From Ruminococcus sp. OA3 (GTDB taxonomy: Bacteria; Bacillota; Clostridia; Lachnospirales; Lachnospiraceae): 64,000 bases of DNA. Below, one piece after another: positions 51,146-60,133 of the stretch. The first letter of the stretch is position 1. Each line of letters starts with the position of its first letter. Under the pieces are notes generated by a model. It was not told where the DNA came from, searched no databases, and saw nothing but the letters and a program-made list of their open reading frames with translations. The stretch lies in contig NZ_JAKNTO010000001.1 in the NCBI RefSeq assembly GCF_022440845.1, positions 186,001-250,000 of the forward strand, given 5' to 3'. The translations under genes and the position numbers were made by a program.

Positions 51146-53068
51146 TTATTCCGCCTTCTCTTCTTTACGCTCTCTAGTTCCAATCTCAGCCTTTACCGTA
51201 TCAATAAAATCATTCAGCTCTTTCTGGCCTTCATCCCCTTCAAACCTGCTTCTCACCGAAATAAGACCGTTCTCTTCCTCCTTCTGCCCGACAACAAGCA
51301 TATAAGGCACCCTCTCATTTCTGGCTTCACGTATCTTATAACCGATTTTCTCAGCACGCTCATCAATTTCGCAGCGGATTCCCGCCTCTTTCAGACGCTT
51401 AAGCACCTGATGGCCATACGCAGAGTATTTGTCAGAGATCGGCAGCACCTTAACCTGCACCGGTGACAGCCATGTAGGAAATTTTCCGGCAAAATGTTCT
51501 GTCAGAATGCCGATAAACCGCTCAATTGAACCAAAACATACGCGGTGGATCATAATCGGCCGATGCATCTCTCCGTCGGCTCCGATGTATTCCGCCCCAA
51601 ACCTCTGCGGAAGCTGGAAATCCAGCTGAATCGTACCGCACTGCCACGTTCTTCCGATGGCATCCACCAGGTGGAAATCAATCTTCGGGCCATAAAAAGC
51701 GCCGTCCCCTTCATTGACGATATATTCGAGGTTCATGTCCTCCAGTGCCTCACGGAGACCATTTGTCGCCATCTCCCAGTCCTCGTCGCTCCCCATGGAG
51801 TCTTCCGGACGCGTGGACAATTCAATCAGGTATCTGAAGCCAAACAGCTGATATACTTCAGAAATCAGCCGGACAACCCCTTTAATCTCATCACGTATCT
51901 GCTCCGGAGTCATGAATATATGGGCGTCATCCTGGCTGAAGCATCTGACACGCATCAGTCCGTGCAGAGCACCGGATTTTTCATGGCGGTGCACCAGTCC
52001 AACCTCAGCCAGCCGAAGCGGCAGTTCCCGATAGGAATGGGGCTGTGATTTATAAACAAGCATACCGCCAGGACAGTTCATAGGCTTAATGGCAAAATCC
52101 TCATCATCGATCACCGTCGTATACATATTTTCTTTATAATGGTCCCAATGCCCGGAAGTTTCCCATAAATGACGGTTCAGCATGACAGGGGTTGCAATCT
52201 CGACATACCCCTCACGTTCATGAATCTCGCGCCAATACTGCATCAAGGTGTTCTTTAAGACCATTCCCTTCGGCAAAAAGAACGGAAAACCGGGCCCTTC
52301 TTCCGAAAACATGAACAGGTTAAGCTCCTTGCCCAGTTTTCTGTGATCTCTTTTCTTCGCCTCCTCAAGCATCGCCACATATGCCTCGAGGTCTGCATTC
52401 TTCGTATAAGCAGTCCCATAGATCCTGGTCAGCATCTTATTTTTCTCGTTGCCGCGCCAGTATGCACCGGCGATCTTCATTAGTTTAAACGCTTTCACCG
52501 GTTTTGTAGACATCAGATGCGGACCCGCACAGAGATCTGTAAAATCACCCTGACGGTACAGACTGATCACCGCGTCCTCCGGCAGGTCACGGATCAGTTC
52601 TATCTTATAATGTTCATCCTTCTCTTCAAAAAAACGAATGGCATCTTCCCTTGAAAGCTCAAATCTTTCAAGCAAAAGGTTTTCCTTAACGATCTTTTTC
52701 ATCTCCGCTTCAATCGCCGGAAAGTCTTCTGAAGTCAGCACCTCGTCACTGTCAATATCATAATAAAATCCATCATCAATGGAAGGACCGATCGCCAGCT
52801 TTGCATTCGGATAGAGCCTTTTGACCGCCTGCGCCATAATATGTGCTGCCGTATGGCGGAACGCATCTTTTCCCCCCTTGTCTTCAAAGGTAAGAATGCT
52901 GACGCAGCAGTCTTTATCAACGATCGTGCGCAGATCCACCCGCTCTCCATCCACCTCCCCTGCACATGCAGCCCGTGCAAGGCCTTCACTCAAGTCTTTT
53001 GCGATGTCTAAAATACTTTTTGCTTCCGTATATTCCCTGACGGAACCATCTTTTAACGTTACTTTCAT
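51146..53068 (-). CDS. thrS: Threonyl-tRNA synthetase
   Basis: A 640-residue class II synthetase with TGS (residues 1-60), the second additional editing domain with HTAAHIMAQAVKRLYP, the core with motif 2 (LVHRHEKSGALHGLMRVR) and zinc ligands Cys (NCPGGM) and two His, motif 3 near SIERFIGIL, and the anticodon-binding C-terminus. Length and order are normal. GAAAGGAG precedes the ATG. A T-box leader for threonine lies upstream. Confidence 0.97.
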   Translation of the reverse strand: MKVTLKDGSVREYTEAKSILDIAKDLSEGLARAACAGEVDGERVDLRTIVDKDCCVSILTFEDKGGKDAFRHTAAHIMAQAVKRLYPNAKLAIGPSIDDGFYYDIDSDEVLTSEDFPAIEAEMKKIVKENLLLERFELSREDAIRFFEEKDEHYKIELIRDLPEDAVISLYRQGDFTDLCAGPHLMSTKPVKAFKLMKIAGAYWRGNEKNKMLTRIYGTAYTKNADLEAYVAMLEEAKKRDHRKLGKELNLFMFSEEGPGFPFFLPKGMVLKNTLMQYWREIHEREGYVEIATPVMLNRHLWETSGHWDHYKENMYTTVIDDEDFAIKPMNCPGGMLVYKSQPHSYRELPLRLAEVGLVHRHEKSGALHGLMRVRCFSQDDAHIFMTPEQIRDEIKGVVRLISEVYQLFGFRYLIELSTRPEDSMGSDEDWEMATNGLREALEDMNLEYIVNEGDGAFYGPKIDFHLVDAIGRTWQCGTIQLDFQLPQRFGAEYIGADGEMHRPIMIHRVCFGSIERFIGILTEHFAGKFPTWLSPVQVKVLPISDKYSAYGHQVLKRLKEAGIRCEIDERAEKIGYKIREARNERVPYMLVVGQKEEENGLISVRSRFEGDEGQKELNDFIDTVKAEIGTRERKEEKAE

Positions 53069-53100
53069 GTTTGTTTTCTCCTTTCAGAAATCATTCCAAT

Positions 53101-53356
53101 AGAAAACGCCCCCTGCGCTTTCTATCTAACGCAAGGGGCGAACAATATCATTCGCGGTTCCACCCTTATTATTCCGTACAAAATGCACAGAACATCTCAT
53201 CTGTGATGATAACGGAATCACCGGACCGGATTAGGGTCACTCCGAGATGGTCTTCCTGATATGTTCCGCCAAGATACTCGCAGCCCATGGTAAAACACCA
53301 TCTGGTATCTCTCTCTGAGAACTTTGCATACCGTACTCTTCTCTTCTACGTTTGAC
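53101..53356 (-). ncRNA. T-box riboswitch (threonine) upstream of thrS
   Basis: The T-box sequence AAGGGTGGAACCGCG is at 53167-53153 on the minus strand. A terminator stem CGCCCCTTGCG/CGCAGGGGGCG with a T run lies at 53140-53101. In stem I the specifier loop GAGAGATACCAGATGG offers ACC, a threonine codon (53306-53304). Uncharged tRNA-Thr would pair with the specifier and the T-box and favour the antiterminator. Confidence 0.95.
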
Positions 53357-53360
53357 ATAA

Positions 53361-53389
53361 ATTATAGTTTATGGCGCAGCAAGTGTCAA
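53361..53389 (-). promoter_or_regulatory. Consensus sigma-A promoter of thrS
   Basis: TTGACA (53389-53384) and TATAAT (53366-53361) with a 17-base spacer, upstream of the T-box. Confidence 0.9.
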
Positions 53390-53468
53390 GGTTTTGCGAA
53401 TGGTTTTTCCTCTTCGGTTCTGGTATAATATTCATAAAAACCTGACAGAATCTGTGAAAGGAGTCTCT

Positions 53469-54029
53469 ATGTATACCTGGGAAGAATTAAATACTTTCGT
53501 CAATTTCTGCTGCCGCTGCGGGCTATCGCACTCCAGAATCCGTCCCGTCATGGGAAGAGGCAATCTTCAGGCTGATCTTATGTTTATCGCAGAGGCACCG
53601 GGCGCCGAAGAGGACAGAGCAGGCATCCCATTCATCGGTCCTGCCGGGCAGCTGTTTGACCAGCCTCTCGGCGACTGCGGCATCAGCCGGGAAGACATTT
53701 ATATCACCAACATACTAAAGTGCCATCCGCCACGCAACCGTGACCCGCAGGACAGCGAAAAAGAAAGTTGTATCCCTTATCTTAAATATGAAATACTCCT
53801 GATACGGCCGAGGATCATCGTCTGCCTTGGACGGGTTGCTGCTCAGCGCATCCTGTCTATCGACTACCGGATTACCAAACAGCATGGACAATGGATTCAC
53901 CGGAAAAATTACGACCTTACCGCTGTCTACCACCCCTCTGCCATCCTGCGCGACCCTGGTAAGCGGGAAGAAACCCGGCAGGATTTTCTGAGCATCGCAG
54001 AAAAACTGAGGAACTGCAGACAGCAATGA
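53469..54029 (+). CDS. Uracil-DNA glycosylase, Fe-S family (type 4/5-like)
   Basis: A 186-residue protein with the family motifs AEAPGAEEDRAGIPFIGPAGQ (water-activating region), NILKCHPPRNRDP and VYHPSAILR (catalytic His). Cysteines in NFCCRCGLSHSR and KCHPP, with CIPYL, fit the 4Fe-4S cluster of this class. The enzyme removes uracil from DNA. AAAGGAG sets the ATG at 53469; a frame extension to 53394 overlaps the thrS promoter. Confidence 0.9.
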   Translation: MYTWEELNTFVNFCCRCGLSHSRIRPVMGRGNLQADLMFIAEAPGAEEDRAGIPFIGPAGQLFDQPLGDCGISREDIYITNILKCHPPRNRDPQDSEKESCIPYLKYEILLIRPRIIVCLGRVAAQRILSIDYRITKQHGQWIHRKNYDLTAVYHPSAILRDPGKREETRQDFLSIAEKLRNCRQQ

Positions 54030-54055
54030 GTACATGTCGCTTATAGCCGTTTTCG

Positions 54056-54754
54056 TCAATGAAACCGGTATTCTACAATTTGGTCAAAATTATGATGCAA
54101 CACATAATAAACTTTCTGCTCCCTCACCGAGTATACAAAAGACACACGGGTAGCCCATGCCCCCTCCTGCCTTACCGCATTGAGCACTGACATTGCATCG
54201 GCAACAGAAAAATTGCTGCCGGCCGGTTCCAACAATTCTTTCGCCCGTTCATACCTGTCATCCCCGGCGACTATATATGGCCGTGTTTCCTCCGGTTTGA
54301 GCAGAGAATAGTTCGTTATAAGAGAATACCTTTCTTTTTCCAGCCGGTACCCGATGCCCGGTTCGATAATCAGCACACGCCCGCTTCTGTCGGATAGCAT
54401 GGACTGCATCGTCGCATCCCGCGCATACACAATACTCCTGTTCCTTGCGATGTAAAGCGCATCATCCAGGGAGATCTCCGCCCTTACAAAAGCCTCCGTA
54501 AGATCTGCGATCGAACAGCATTGGTCACCGCCACAATACTGCCCTTTCTCATTTCCATGCACATAGAGCAGTGTTCCCGCATTTCCATTGGCATTGACCC
54601 CATGAAACGAATGGTACCTGTGATCGGGCATCCGAATGCCAATATAGAACCGTTCCTTCTCTGTTATCACTTTATGGTCCCACACTGCAAGATCAATGTC
54701 AAAATTAAAACCCGTGATCATATCATCGCCGTTGTAAACAAACCGTGTACACAT
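54056..54754 (-). CDS. Linear amide C-N hydrolase (choloylglycine hydrolase-type Ntn enzyme)
   Basis: A 232-residue Ntn hydrolase. Cys2 directly after the start Met (MCTRF) would be the nucleophile after removal of Met, followed by GFNFDIDLAVW, where the family has the Asn/Asp pair. The family includes bile salt hydrolases and penicillin V acylases, but this protein is about 90 residues shorter than those, so the substrate is open. GGGGAAAAGAG precedes the ATG. It converges with the glycosylase gene. Confidence 0.75.
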   Translation of the reverse strand: MCTRFVYNGDDMITGFNFDIDLAVWDHKVITEKERFYIGIRMPDHRYHSFHGVNANGNAGTLLYVHGNEKGQYCGGDQCCSIADLTEAFVRAEISLDDALYIARNRSIVYARDATMQSMLSDRSGRVLIIEPGIGYRLEKERYSLITNYSLLKPEETRPYIVAGDDRYERAKELLEPAGSNFSVADAMSVLNAVRQEGAWATRVSFVYSVREQKVYYVLHHNFDQIVEYRFH

Positions 54755-54771
54755 CTCTTTTCCCCTTTTCT

Positions 54772-55395
54772 CTACTGTAATTCATTCAGGCTTCCGGACT
54801 GAATGGCGCCGATATTTTTCCTGATCCGTTCAGCCGGCCAGTCCCACCAGCGGATATCCTGTAATCTGGCGATTGTATCCTCCGCAAAACGTTTCCTGAT
54901 CGGTTTGGCGGGAATTCCTCCGACAATCGTGTACGGCGCCACATCGCGCGTGACGACAGCGCGTGTTCCGATAATCGCTCCGTCACCCACAGTCACACCC
55001 GACAGTACCACCGCCTCATACCCGATCCAGACATCATTCCCAATCACAATATCCCCTCTGTTGTCCCATGCAGCCGCAACATCTCCACGGTCAAGTCCCC
55101 ATTCCTCATAGAAAAGCGGAAAAGGATATGCAGCCAGCGAGCTCATTGAGTGATTACCACTGTTCATCAGGAACTTTGCCCCGCAGGCAATGGAACAGAA
55201 TTTCCCGATCACAAGTTTATCGTGATTCACAGGATAATGGTACAATACATTCTGCTTTTCAAACAGTACAGGGTCATGGACAAAATCATTGTACATTGTA
55301 AAATCTCCAACCGATATATTCGGATTTGTCACCACATTTTTCAGATAAACAGTATCTCTGTCCCCGGTGCGGGGATAAATTCGTTTGTCGGACAT
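54772..55395 (-). CDS. Vat/CatB-like hexapeptide acetyltransferase
   Basis: A 207-residue left-handed beta-helix protein of the xenobiotic acetyltransferase class: VTNPNISVGDFTMYND, FCSIACGAKFLMNSGNHSM (with the catalytic His), GDIVIGNDVWIGYEAVVLSGV and VTRDVAPYTIVGGIPAKPIRKRF. Relatives (Vat, CatB) acetylate streptogramin A or chloramphenicol, but many chromosomal copies have other substrates, so resistance should not be assumed. AGAGGTG supports the ATG at 55395. Confidence 0.88.
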   Translation of the reverse strand: MSDKRIYPRTGDRDTVYLKNVVTNPNISVGDFTMYNDFVHDPVLFEKQNVLYHYPVNHDKLVIGKFCSIACGAKFLMNSGNHSMSSLAAYPFPLFYEEWGLDRGDVAAAWDNRGDIVIGNDVWIGYEAVVLSGVTVGDGAIIGTRAVVTRDVAPYTIVGGIPAKPIRKRFAEDTIARLQDIRWWDWPAERIRKNIGAIQSGSLNELQ

Positions 55396-55513
55396 GACAG
55401 TCACCTCTTTTTTCTTATAGCTTTGACTTTATTGTACGCACTTATTCTCATCGGCTCAAGATACAGAATGGTTCGGTAATGTTTTGTATCAATCTGTGGT
55501 TACATGTATTCCT

Positions 55514-56233
55514 TCAGGATTCCACCTGCAGCCGTTTCAGCAAAAAGCCGCATATCACCGCTGCACCCAGAAAGATCACCAGCAGGGGCCACAGATTTGT
55601 GAAAACAAGGCCATTGTCCGTCATCAATCGATATCCCCATGCGGCCGGACATACGTTTCCCACAATCTCAAAAACATGCGGAAGTAAATCCGCAGGAAAC
55701 ATAATCCCCGACAGCATGATAGACGGGAGAAAGATCATCTGTGAGATCATGGTAAGTTTTGCCTGGTTTTTGATCAGCAGCCCTAAAACACTTCCTATAC
55801 TTATTGTCGCCGCCGTAAAAATCAGGAGTGAGACAAAATATAATGGCAGGCTTTCGGGCAGCTTTGCATCAAAAGCGATGGGAGCAATCATATATATAAC
55901 CGTGCTCATCAGCATCAGATGGAGCAGCGCTGATAAAAACATTGAAACCAGTCCGAGATACATTGGAACCCCGTTCGCCTTGTAAACTTTCTTAATGTCA
56001 TTTCCATATACTTCCAAAAGAGAGGGCGGCAGACCGATCAGCCCACCCGTTGACACCCCAAGCACAGTCATTGACTGAATCAGCGTATTCCTGGTATCCG
56101 GTGTCATGGATGTAAATATCCCGCCCATGACAGCAAAGAACAAAAGCGGAACCACATAACAGGTGATCAAAAGTGTCTTACTTCTCATATCCAGTTTCCA
56201 CTGCAGTGCCAGTCCGTAGAAAAATGCGCTCAT
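55514..56233 (-). CDS. ABC-2 type transporter permease
   Basis: A 239-residue protein with six hydrophobic segments and the ABC-2 pattern (LNLWPLLVIFL at the end, MIFLPSIMLSGIMFPADLLPH before the last helices). It pairs with the ATPase gene, which it overlaps by 4 bases, as an exporter of drugs or lipids. The family is often under MerR control in Firmicutes. Confidence 0.88.
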   Translation of the reverse strand: MSAFFYGLALQWKLDMRSKTLLITCYVVPLLFFAVMGGIFTSMTPDTRNTLIQSMTVLGVSTGGLIGLPPSLLEVYGNDIKKVYKANGVPMYLGLVSMFLSALLHLMLMSTVIYMIAPIAFDAKLPESLPLYFVSLLIFTAATISIGSVLGLLIKNQAKLTMISQMIFLPSIMLSGIMFPADLLPHVFEIVGNVCPAAWGYRLMTDNGLVFTNLWPLLVIFLGAAVICGFLLKRLQVES

Positions 56234-57045
56234 TCTCCATTCCTCCCCGCTATGTCGATAAAATGCTGTTCCAGCGTTCCTCTGTCTATTTTGATATCTG
56301 ATATCTCAATCCCGCGCCGTTTAAAGTCTTCCAGCAGCGTCAGCATGGTATCCCCGATATTGTCTGCCTCAAAACGTTGATCGCCTTCTCCTGTTGTAAT
56401 GTCAATGATATAGCGGCTGCCTGTTTTTGCTGACAATTCTTCAACGGTACCCAAAAATACAAGATGGCCATCATTCAGAATCGCGATACGGTCACACAGA
56501 CTTTCGACCTCCGCCATATCATGGCTCGCCAGGATGATCGCCTTTCCCTGCTCTTTCAGTCTGCGTATCTGGCCATGAAGTTTGACTCTTCCCTCAACGT
56601 CCAGTCCGGCGGTCGGCTCGTCAAGGAACACGATATCCGGATCACTGATCAGGGCTAGTGCCAGGTGAAGGCGCCGCTTTTGCCCGGTGGACAGCTCTGC
56701 GTATTGCTTCTTCGCCAGCTCCTGTATCCCCAGATCGGAAATCATCGAATAATCTATCTGTGTTTTATTCCATTTCGCAAACAGCTGTACTGCCTCCATC
56801 GGCCTGATACATGCCGGGAGCGACGCCGACTGCAGCTGAATGCCCATTCTCCCGTTCACCGCAATCTTTCCGCTGTCATACCTGCGCAGTCCTTCGATAC
56901 ATTCAAGGGTCGTGGTCTTCCCTGCACCGTTTACTCCAAGCACAGCAAATATCTCACCTTCCCTGACGCCAAACGTCAGGCCTTTGAGCACCGTATGATC
57001 ACCATAACTTTTCTTCAGACTGTCAATCTCAATCGCGTAACTCAT
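56230..57045 (-). CDS. ABC transporter ATP-binding protein
   Basis: A 271-residue ATPase: Walker A GVNGAGKTT, Q-loop MGIQLQSASLP, signature LSTGQKRRL, Walker B DIVFLDEPTAGLD and the switch His (LASHDMAE). It couples to the permease downstream; genes overlap at both ends, giving merR-ATPase-permease. Confidence 0.95.
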   Translation of the reverse strand: MSYAIEIDSLKKSYGDHTVLKGLTFGVREGEIFAVLGVNGAGKTTTLECIEGLRRYDSGKIAVNGRMGIQLQSASLPACIRPMEAVQLFAKWNKTQIDYSMISDLGIQELAKKQYAELSTGQKRRLHLALALISDPDIVFLDEPTAGLDVEGRVKLHGQIRRLKEQGKAIILASHDMAEVESLCDRIAILNDGHLVFLGTVEELSAKTGSRYIIDITTGEGDQRFEADNIGDTMLTLLEDFKRRGIEISDIKIDRGTLEQHFIDIAGRNGE

Positions 57046-57860
57046 TTTGTCACCCCCTGAAAAGGGTCCAGCCCTCTTTTATCAAAATACTCCTCCAACG
57101 CCGGTATGATAAACTCATTGGCGATCTCCTGTTTTTGTTTCCATCCCATATCCCCGGTCATGACATGATCCGTTTCCATAGATTCGTTCATCTCCATAAG
57201 CTTTGACAGCATGGCAGCATCACCGCCTGTGAACTCCATGATCATATCCCAGTATTCTCTTGCAAAACGCTGACCCTCTTCACTCTCGGGAGGCACCCCG
57301 TCTTTTTGAAACTGTACCGCTTCATCGAACAGGCGGGTAAGTGTCTCCAGCATCGCAAGGCCGCTGTCCATATTGAAAAGCCCGTGAAAATGATCAAGTA
57401 CCTGGTCGTCTAAATGCTTGATCATCCAGTAGTACTCATTTTTCATCCGAAGATTCGTGATGATATCCGCATATTTCTTAAAATCCACCGACTGCATCTG
57501 CAGGGCTTCCTCCCTCAGTATCTCGATCTCTTTTAAGGATTCTGACAGAGTTTCGATCTTTTTCCGTATGGCGGCCGCCTGATCAGCCAGCGCCCCCGCA
57601 ACATCTTCAGGCGTCTCGAGAGAAACCAGATGGTTTTTAATATCATCCAATGAGAATCCCAGAGACTTCAGAGATAAAATCTGGTGAAGCCTGACCAGAT
57701 CTTTATCCGTATAAAGCCTGCGCCCTCCCGCGCTCTTTGCCGACGGTGAAAGTACGCCTTCCCTGTCGTAATACTGCAGGGTGCGCACGGTAACATCCAT
57801 CTTTTTTGCGAGTTCTCCAACGGTCATATATCCTTCGGGGATCGCTTTATATTTGCTCAT
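57042..57860 (-). CDS. MerR-family regulator
   Basis: A 272-residue regulator. The N-terminal winged helix reads MTVGELAKKMDVTVRTLQYYDREG, followed by RLYTDKDLVRLHQILSLKSLGFSLDDIK and a long coiled coil. The C-terminal part (about residues 130-272) resembles a TipAS-type effector domain (DEAVQFQKDGVPPESEEGQRFAREYWDM). Such proteins bind drugs and activate efflux genes. Its promoter has the 19-base spacer typical of MerR control. Confidence 0.92.
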   Translation of the reverse strand: MSKYKAIPEGYMTVGELAKKMDVTVRTLQYYDREGVLSPSAKSAGGRRLYTDKDLVRLHQILSLKSLGFSLDDIKNHLVSLETPEDVAGALADQAAAIRKKIETLSESLKEIEILREEALQMQSVDFKKYADIITNLRMKNEYYWMIKHLDDQVLDHFHGLFNMDSGLAMLETLTRLFDEAVQFQKDGVPPESEEGQRFAREYWDMIMEFTGGDAAMLSKLMEMNESMETDHVMTGDMGWKQKQEIANEFIIPALEEYFDKRGLDPFQGVTK

Positions 57861-57889
57861 AGCAGCTCTCCTTCCCTTTGATTAAATCC

Positions 57890-57920
57890 ATTATAATATA
57901 TGACGCCGCGTCACGAGCAA
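57890..57920 (-). promoter_or_regulatory. MerR-type promoter with 19-base spacer
   Basis: On the minus strand TTGCTC (57920-57915) and TATAAT (57895-57890) are 19 bases apart. The palindrome TGACGCGGCGTCA (57913-57901) lies in the spacer. This is the layout that MerR proteins untwist to activate transcription. Confidence 0.8.
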
Positions 57921-57948
57921 GCCTTTTTCTGGAACTTCTGCAGACAGC

Positions 57949-57984
57949 AAAGCAGCGCATTGCCGCGATTGGCATTGCGCTGCT
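57949..57984 (-). terminator. Terminator of the sugar operon
   Basis: AAAGCAGCGCAATGCC and GGCAATGCGCTGCTTT form a stem with one mismatch, 30 bases after the iron alcohol dehydrogenase stop codon. Confidence 0.75.
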
Positions 57985-58013
57985 TTGTCTTATATGCTAA
58001 AACTATACAACAT

Positions 58014-59168
58014 TTAATATACCTGATACGTATATTCAATATATTCCGCAATCTCTTTCATGCCGGGCTCTCCCGGTGAATTGCCAAAAGCTCCGTCATG
58101 CTCAAACCTGTCAGCCACGCTCATACAATCCGCAAGTGTATAACCCGATTCCCTGATCGATTTGATCTCCAGTTCTTCCATCAATTCGACAACTCTTCCA
58201 GCCAGGATCTCAGCCAGTTTCATCGTATCCATATCCTCACTGGATACGATCCCCATGGCTTCTGCAACCTCTTCGAGATTCTGTCTCTCTCCGTACTTTG
58301 CCGTATATGTCAGGACCCCCGGGAGCCCCCAGGCGCATCCAAGCCCGTGAGGAATATGATTCTTCGCACCAAATGTCTGTGCAAAACTGTGTCCGATCTG
58401 ACAGCCGCAGGCCGAGATCGCCATGCCGCCGAGATTGGCTGCAAGCGCCATCATCTCTCTCGCCTTCTCATTTTCCGGCTCTTTTACTGCGGTCGGGAGC
58501 CATCTGAGGGTGAGCTTAATCCCCTCTTTGCCGAAGATATAGCCATAGGGATTGTAATTTCTGTTGGTAAGCGCCTCCACGCAATGCGCGAGCACATCCA
58601 TTCCGGTAGACGCCGTCGCGCCCGCCGGGAGCGAGTAGGTGAGCACCGGGTCCACGATCGCCATATCCGGCTTGTAGATCGGCATTTCCTTGGCACCGGT
58701 TATGACATCCCCGATCACCGCCCACTGAGAAATTTCGCTTCCCGTACCGGACGTGGTGCAAAGCGTGATCAGCTTCATCTCGTGTTCCGCCTCACCGATG
58801 CTGTAATAGTCACGAATCGTCGTTCCGTTCTGGCTGATAATGATGCAGACCGCCTTTGCCGTGTCAAGCGTACTGCCGCCGCCGACTGCCACGACGCCGT
58901 CGATCTCATACTTTCTGATGTAAGCGGCGCCTTCATCGCAGATATCACTCGGTGCATCCGCCACACATTGATCAAACACAAAGACCTCAAGCCCGGCTTC
59001 TTCCAGAACGTCAATGACCTGTGTGGCGACTCCGAATTCGCACAGCGCACGCTCTGTACAGACCATAACCTTATGCATTCCAAGTTCCCTCGCCTTATCT
59101 CCGACTTCTTTTGAGGCGCCGGTCCCAAAAAGTGTGGGACAAAACGTATTCCATATATAAGCACTCAT
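58014..59168 (-). CDS. Iron-containing alcohol dehydrogenase
   Basis: A 384-residue group III alcohol dehydrogenase. The cofactor loop is VVAVGGGSTLDTAKAV, followed by LCTTSGTGSE; metal ligands are Asp and His of TGMDVLAHCVEA and the two His of GHSFAQTFGAKNHIPHG. AAGGAG sets the start at 59168. As the last gene of the operon, directly after the transketolase pair, it probably reduces the aldehyde left by the transketolase with NADH. Confidence 0.93.
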   Translation of the reverse strand: MSAYIWNTFCPTLFGTGASKEVGDKARELGMHKVMVCTERALCEFGVATQVIDVLEEAGLEVFVFDQCVADAPSDICDEGAAYIRKYEIDGVVAVGGGSTLDTAKAVCIIISQNGTTIRDYYSIGEAEHEMKLITLCTTSGTGSEISQWAVIGDVITGAKEMPIYKPDMAIVDPVLTYSLPAGATASTGMDVLAHCVEALTNRNYNPYGYIFGKEGIKLTLRWLPTAVKEPENEKAREMMALAANLGGMAISACGCQIGHSFAQTFGAKNHIPHGLGCAWGLPGVLTYTAKYGERQNLEEVAEAMGIVSSEDMDTMKLAEILAGRVVELMEELEIKSIRESGYTLADCMSVADRFEHDGAFGNSPGEPGMKEIAEYIEYTYQVY

Positions 59169-59185
59169 AATATTAAACTCCTTTT

Positions 59186-60133
59186 TCAAAACAGACTTTT
59201 CAAGTAGGACATAACCGCCTCAACATCATACTGATACAGATGATACAGTTCTTCCGCACTGCCGAAGCCCGGATAGACCTGGGGAACACCGAATCTTTTA
59301 AATGATTTTACACGGATCCCGTTGTCGCACAGTACATCAGCCACCGCACTCGCAAGACCGTTTTTCATCAAATGATCCTCCCAGACGATGATCCTTCCAG
59401 TCTCCGAAGCAGCTTTCAGTACAAGTTCCTCATCCAGAGGCTTCACCGTAAACATATCGATGACCCGCACACTGATTCCCTGCTTCTCAGCCTCCTCATA
59501 CAGCTGCAGCGCATAGTCGACCATCTCACCGCAGGCGATCACGGCAATGTCTTTTCCGTCCCTCGCCGTATAGCCTCTGCCAATCTCAAAGCTGGCATCT
59601 GCACCATACAGGATGCGGTTTTCTTTCCCCGGATCGATACGTATGGAAAGAGGTCCGTCATAGTTTAAACTTTTCTCGATGATCTGCCCAAGCTGTACCG
59701 GATCCGACGCGGCACAGACCGTCATATTGACCAGTGATGAATACAGCGCCATATCCTCCATTGCATAATGGGTAGAACCGCCATTCCCCGTGAGACCTGC
59801 ATAATTTGCGATGATCCGCACCGGTAGATTCGGGTAACAGAGATCCGTACGCACCTGCTCCAGCGCACGCATGCTCATGAACGGCATCATGCCGATGATA
59901 AATGGGATGTTCCCGTCATATGCCAGCCCCGATGAAACACCGACAACGTTCTGCTCCGCGATGCCGGTGTCAATGAAACGGTCCGGATACTTCTCCTGGA
60001 AGTCCTTACACCCAAAACCGATATCAGGAGTCAGCAGCCATACGCGTTCGTCCTTCCCGCCAAGTTCAGTGATCGTATCCCCCACTACAGATCTTGCTGA
60101 ATTATATTCGTCAAGTGTATATGATTGCTTCAT
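59186..60133 (-). CDS. Transketolase, C-terminal subunit
   Basis: A 315-residue protein with the pyrimidine-binding and C-terminal domains. DTGIAEQNVVGVSSGLA carries the Glu that activates thiamine diphosphate; GSTHYAMEDMALYSSL and VRVIDMFTVKPLDEE are typical of split transketolases. It works with the product of the adjacent N-terminal subunit gene (1 base apart). Confidence 0.93.
   Translation of the reverse strand: MKQSYTLDEYNSARSVVGDTITELGGKDERVWLLTPDIGFGCKDFQEKYPDRFIDTGIAEQNVVGVSSGLAYDGNIPFIIGMMPFMSMRALEQVRTDLCYPNLPVRIIANYAGLTGNGGSTHYAMEDMALYSSLVNMTVCAASDPVQLGQIIEKSLNYDGPLSIRIDPGKENRILYGADASFEIGRGYTARDGKDIAVIACGEMVDYALQLYEEAEKQGISVRVIDMFTVKPLDEELVLKAASETGRIIVWEDHLMKNGLASAVADVLCDNGIRVKSFKRFGVPQVYPGFGSAEELYHLYQYDVEAVMSYLKSLF

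Noticed and set aside
54772-55395. The Vat-like gene as a streptogramin resistance gene
   Set aside because: The fold matches, but many chromosomal relatives act on other substrates and no resistance context is present.
58098-59114. A 338-codon plus-strand frame
   Set aside because: It is antisense to the iron alcohol dehydrogenase and has no family features or ribosome binding site.
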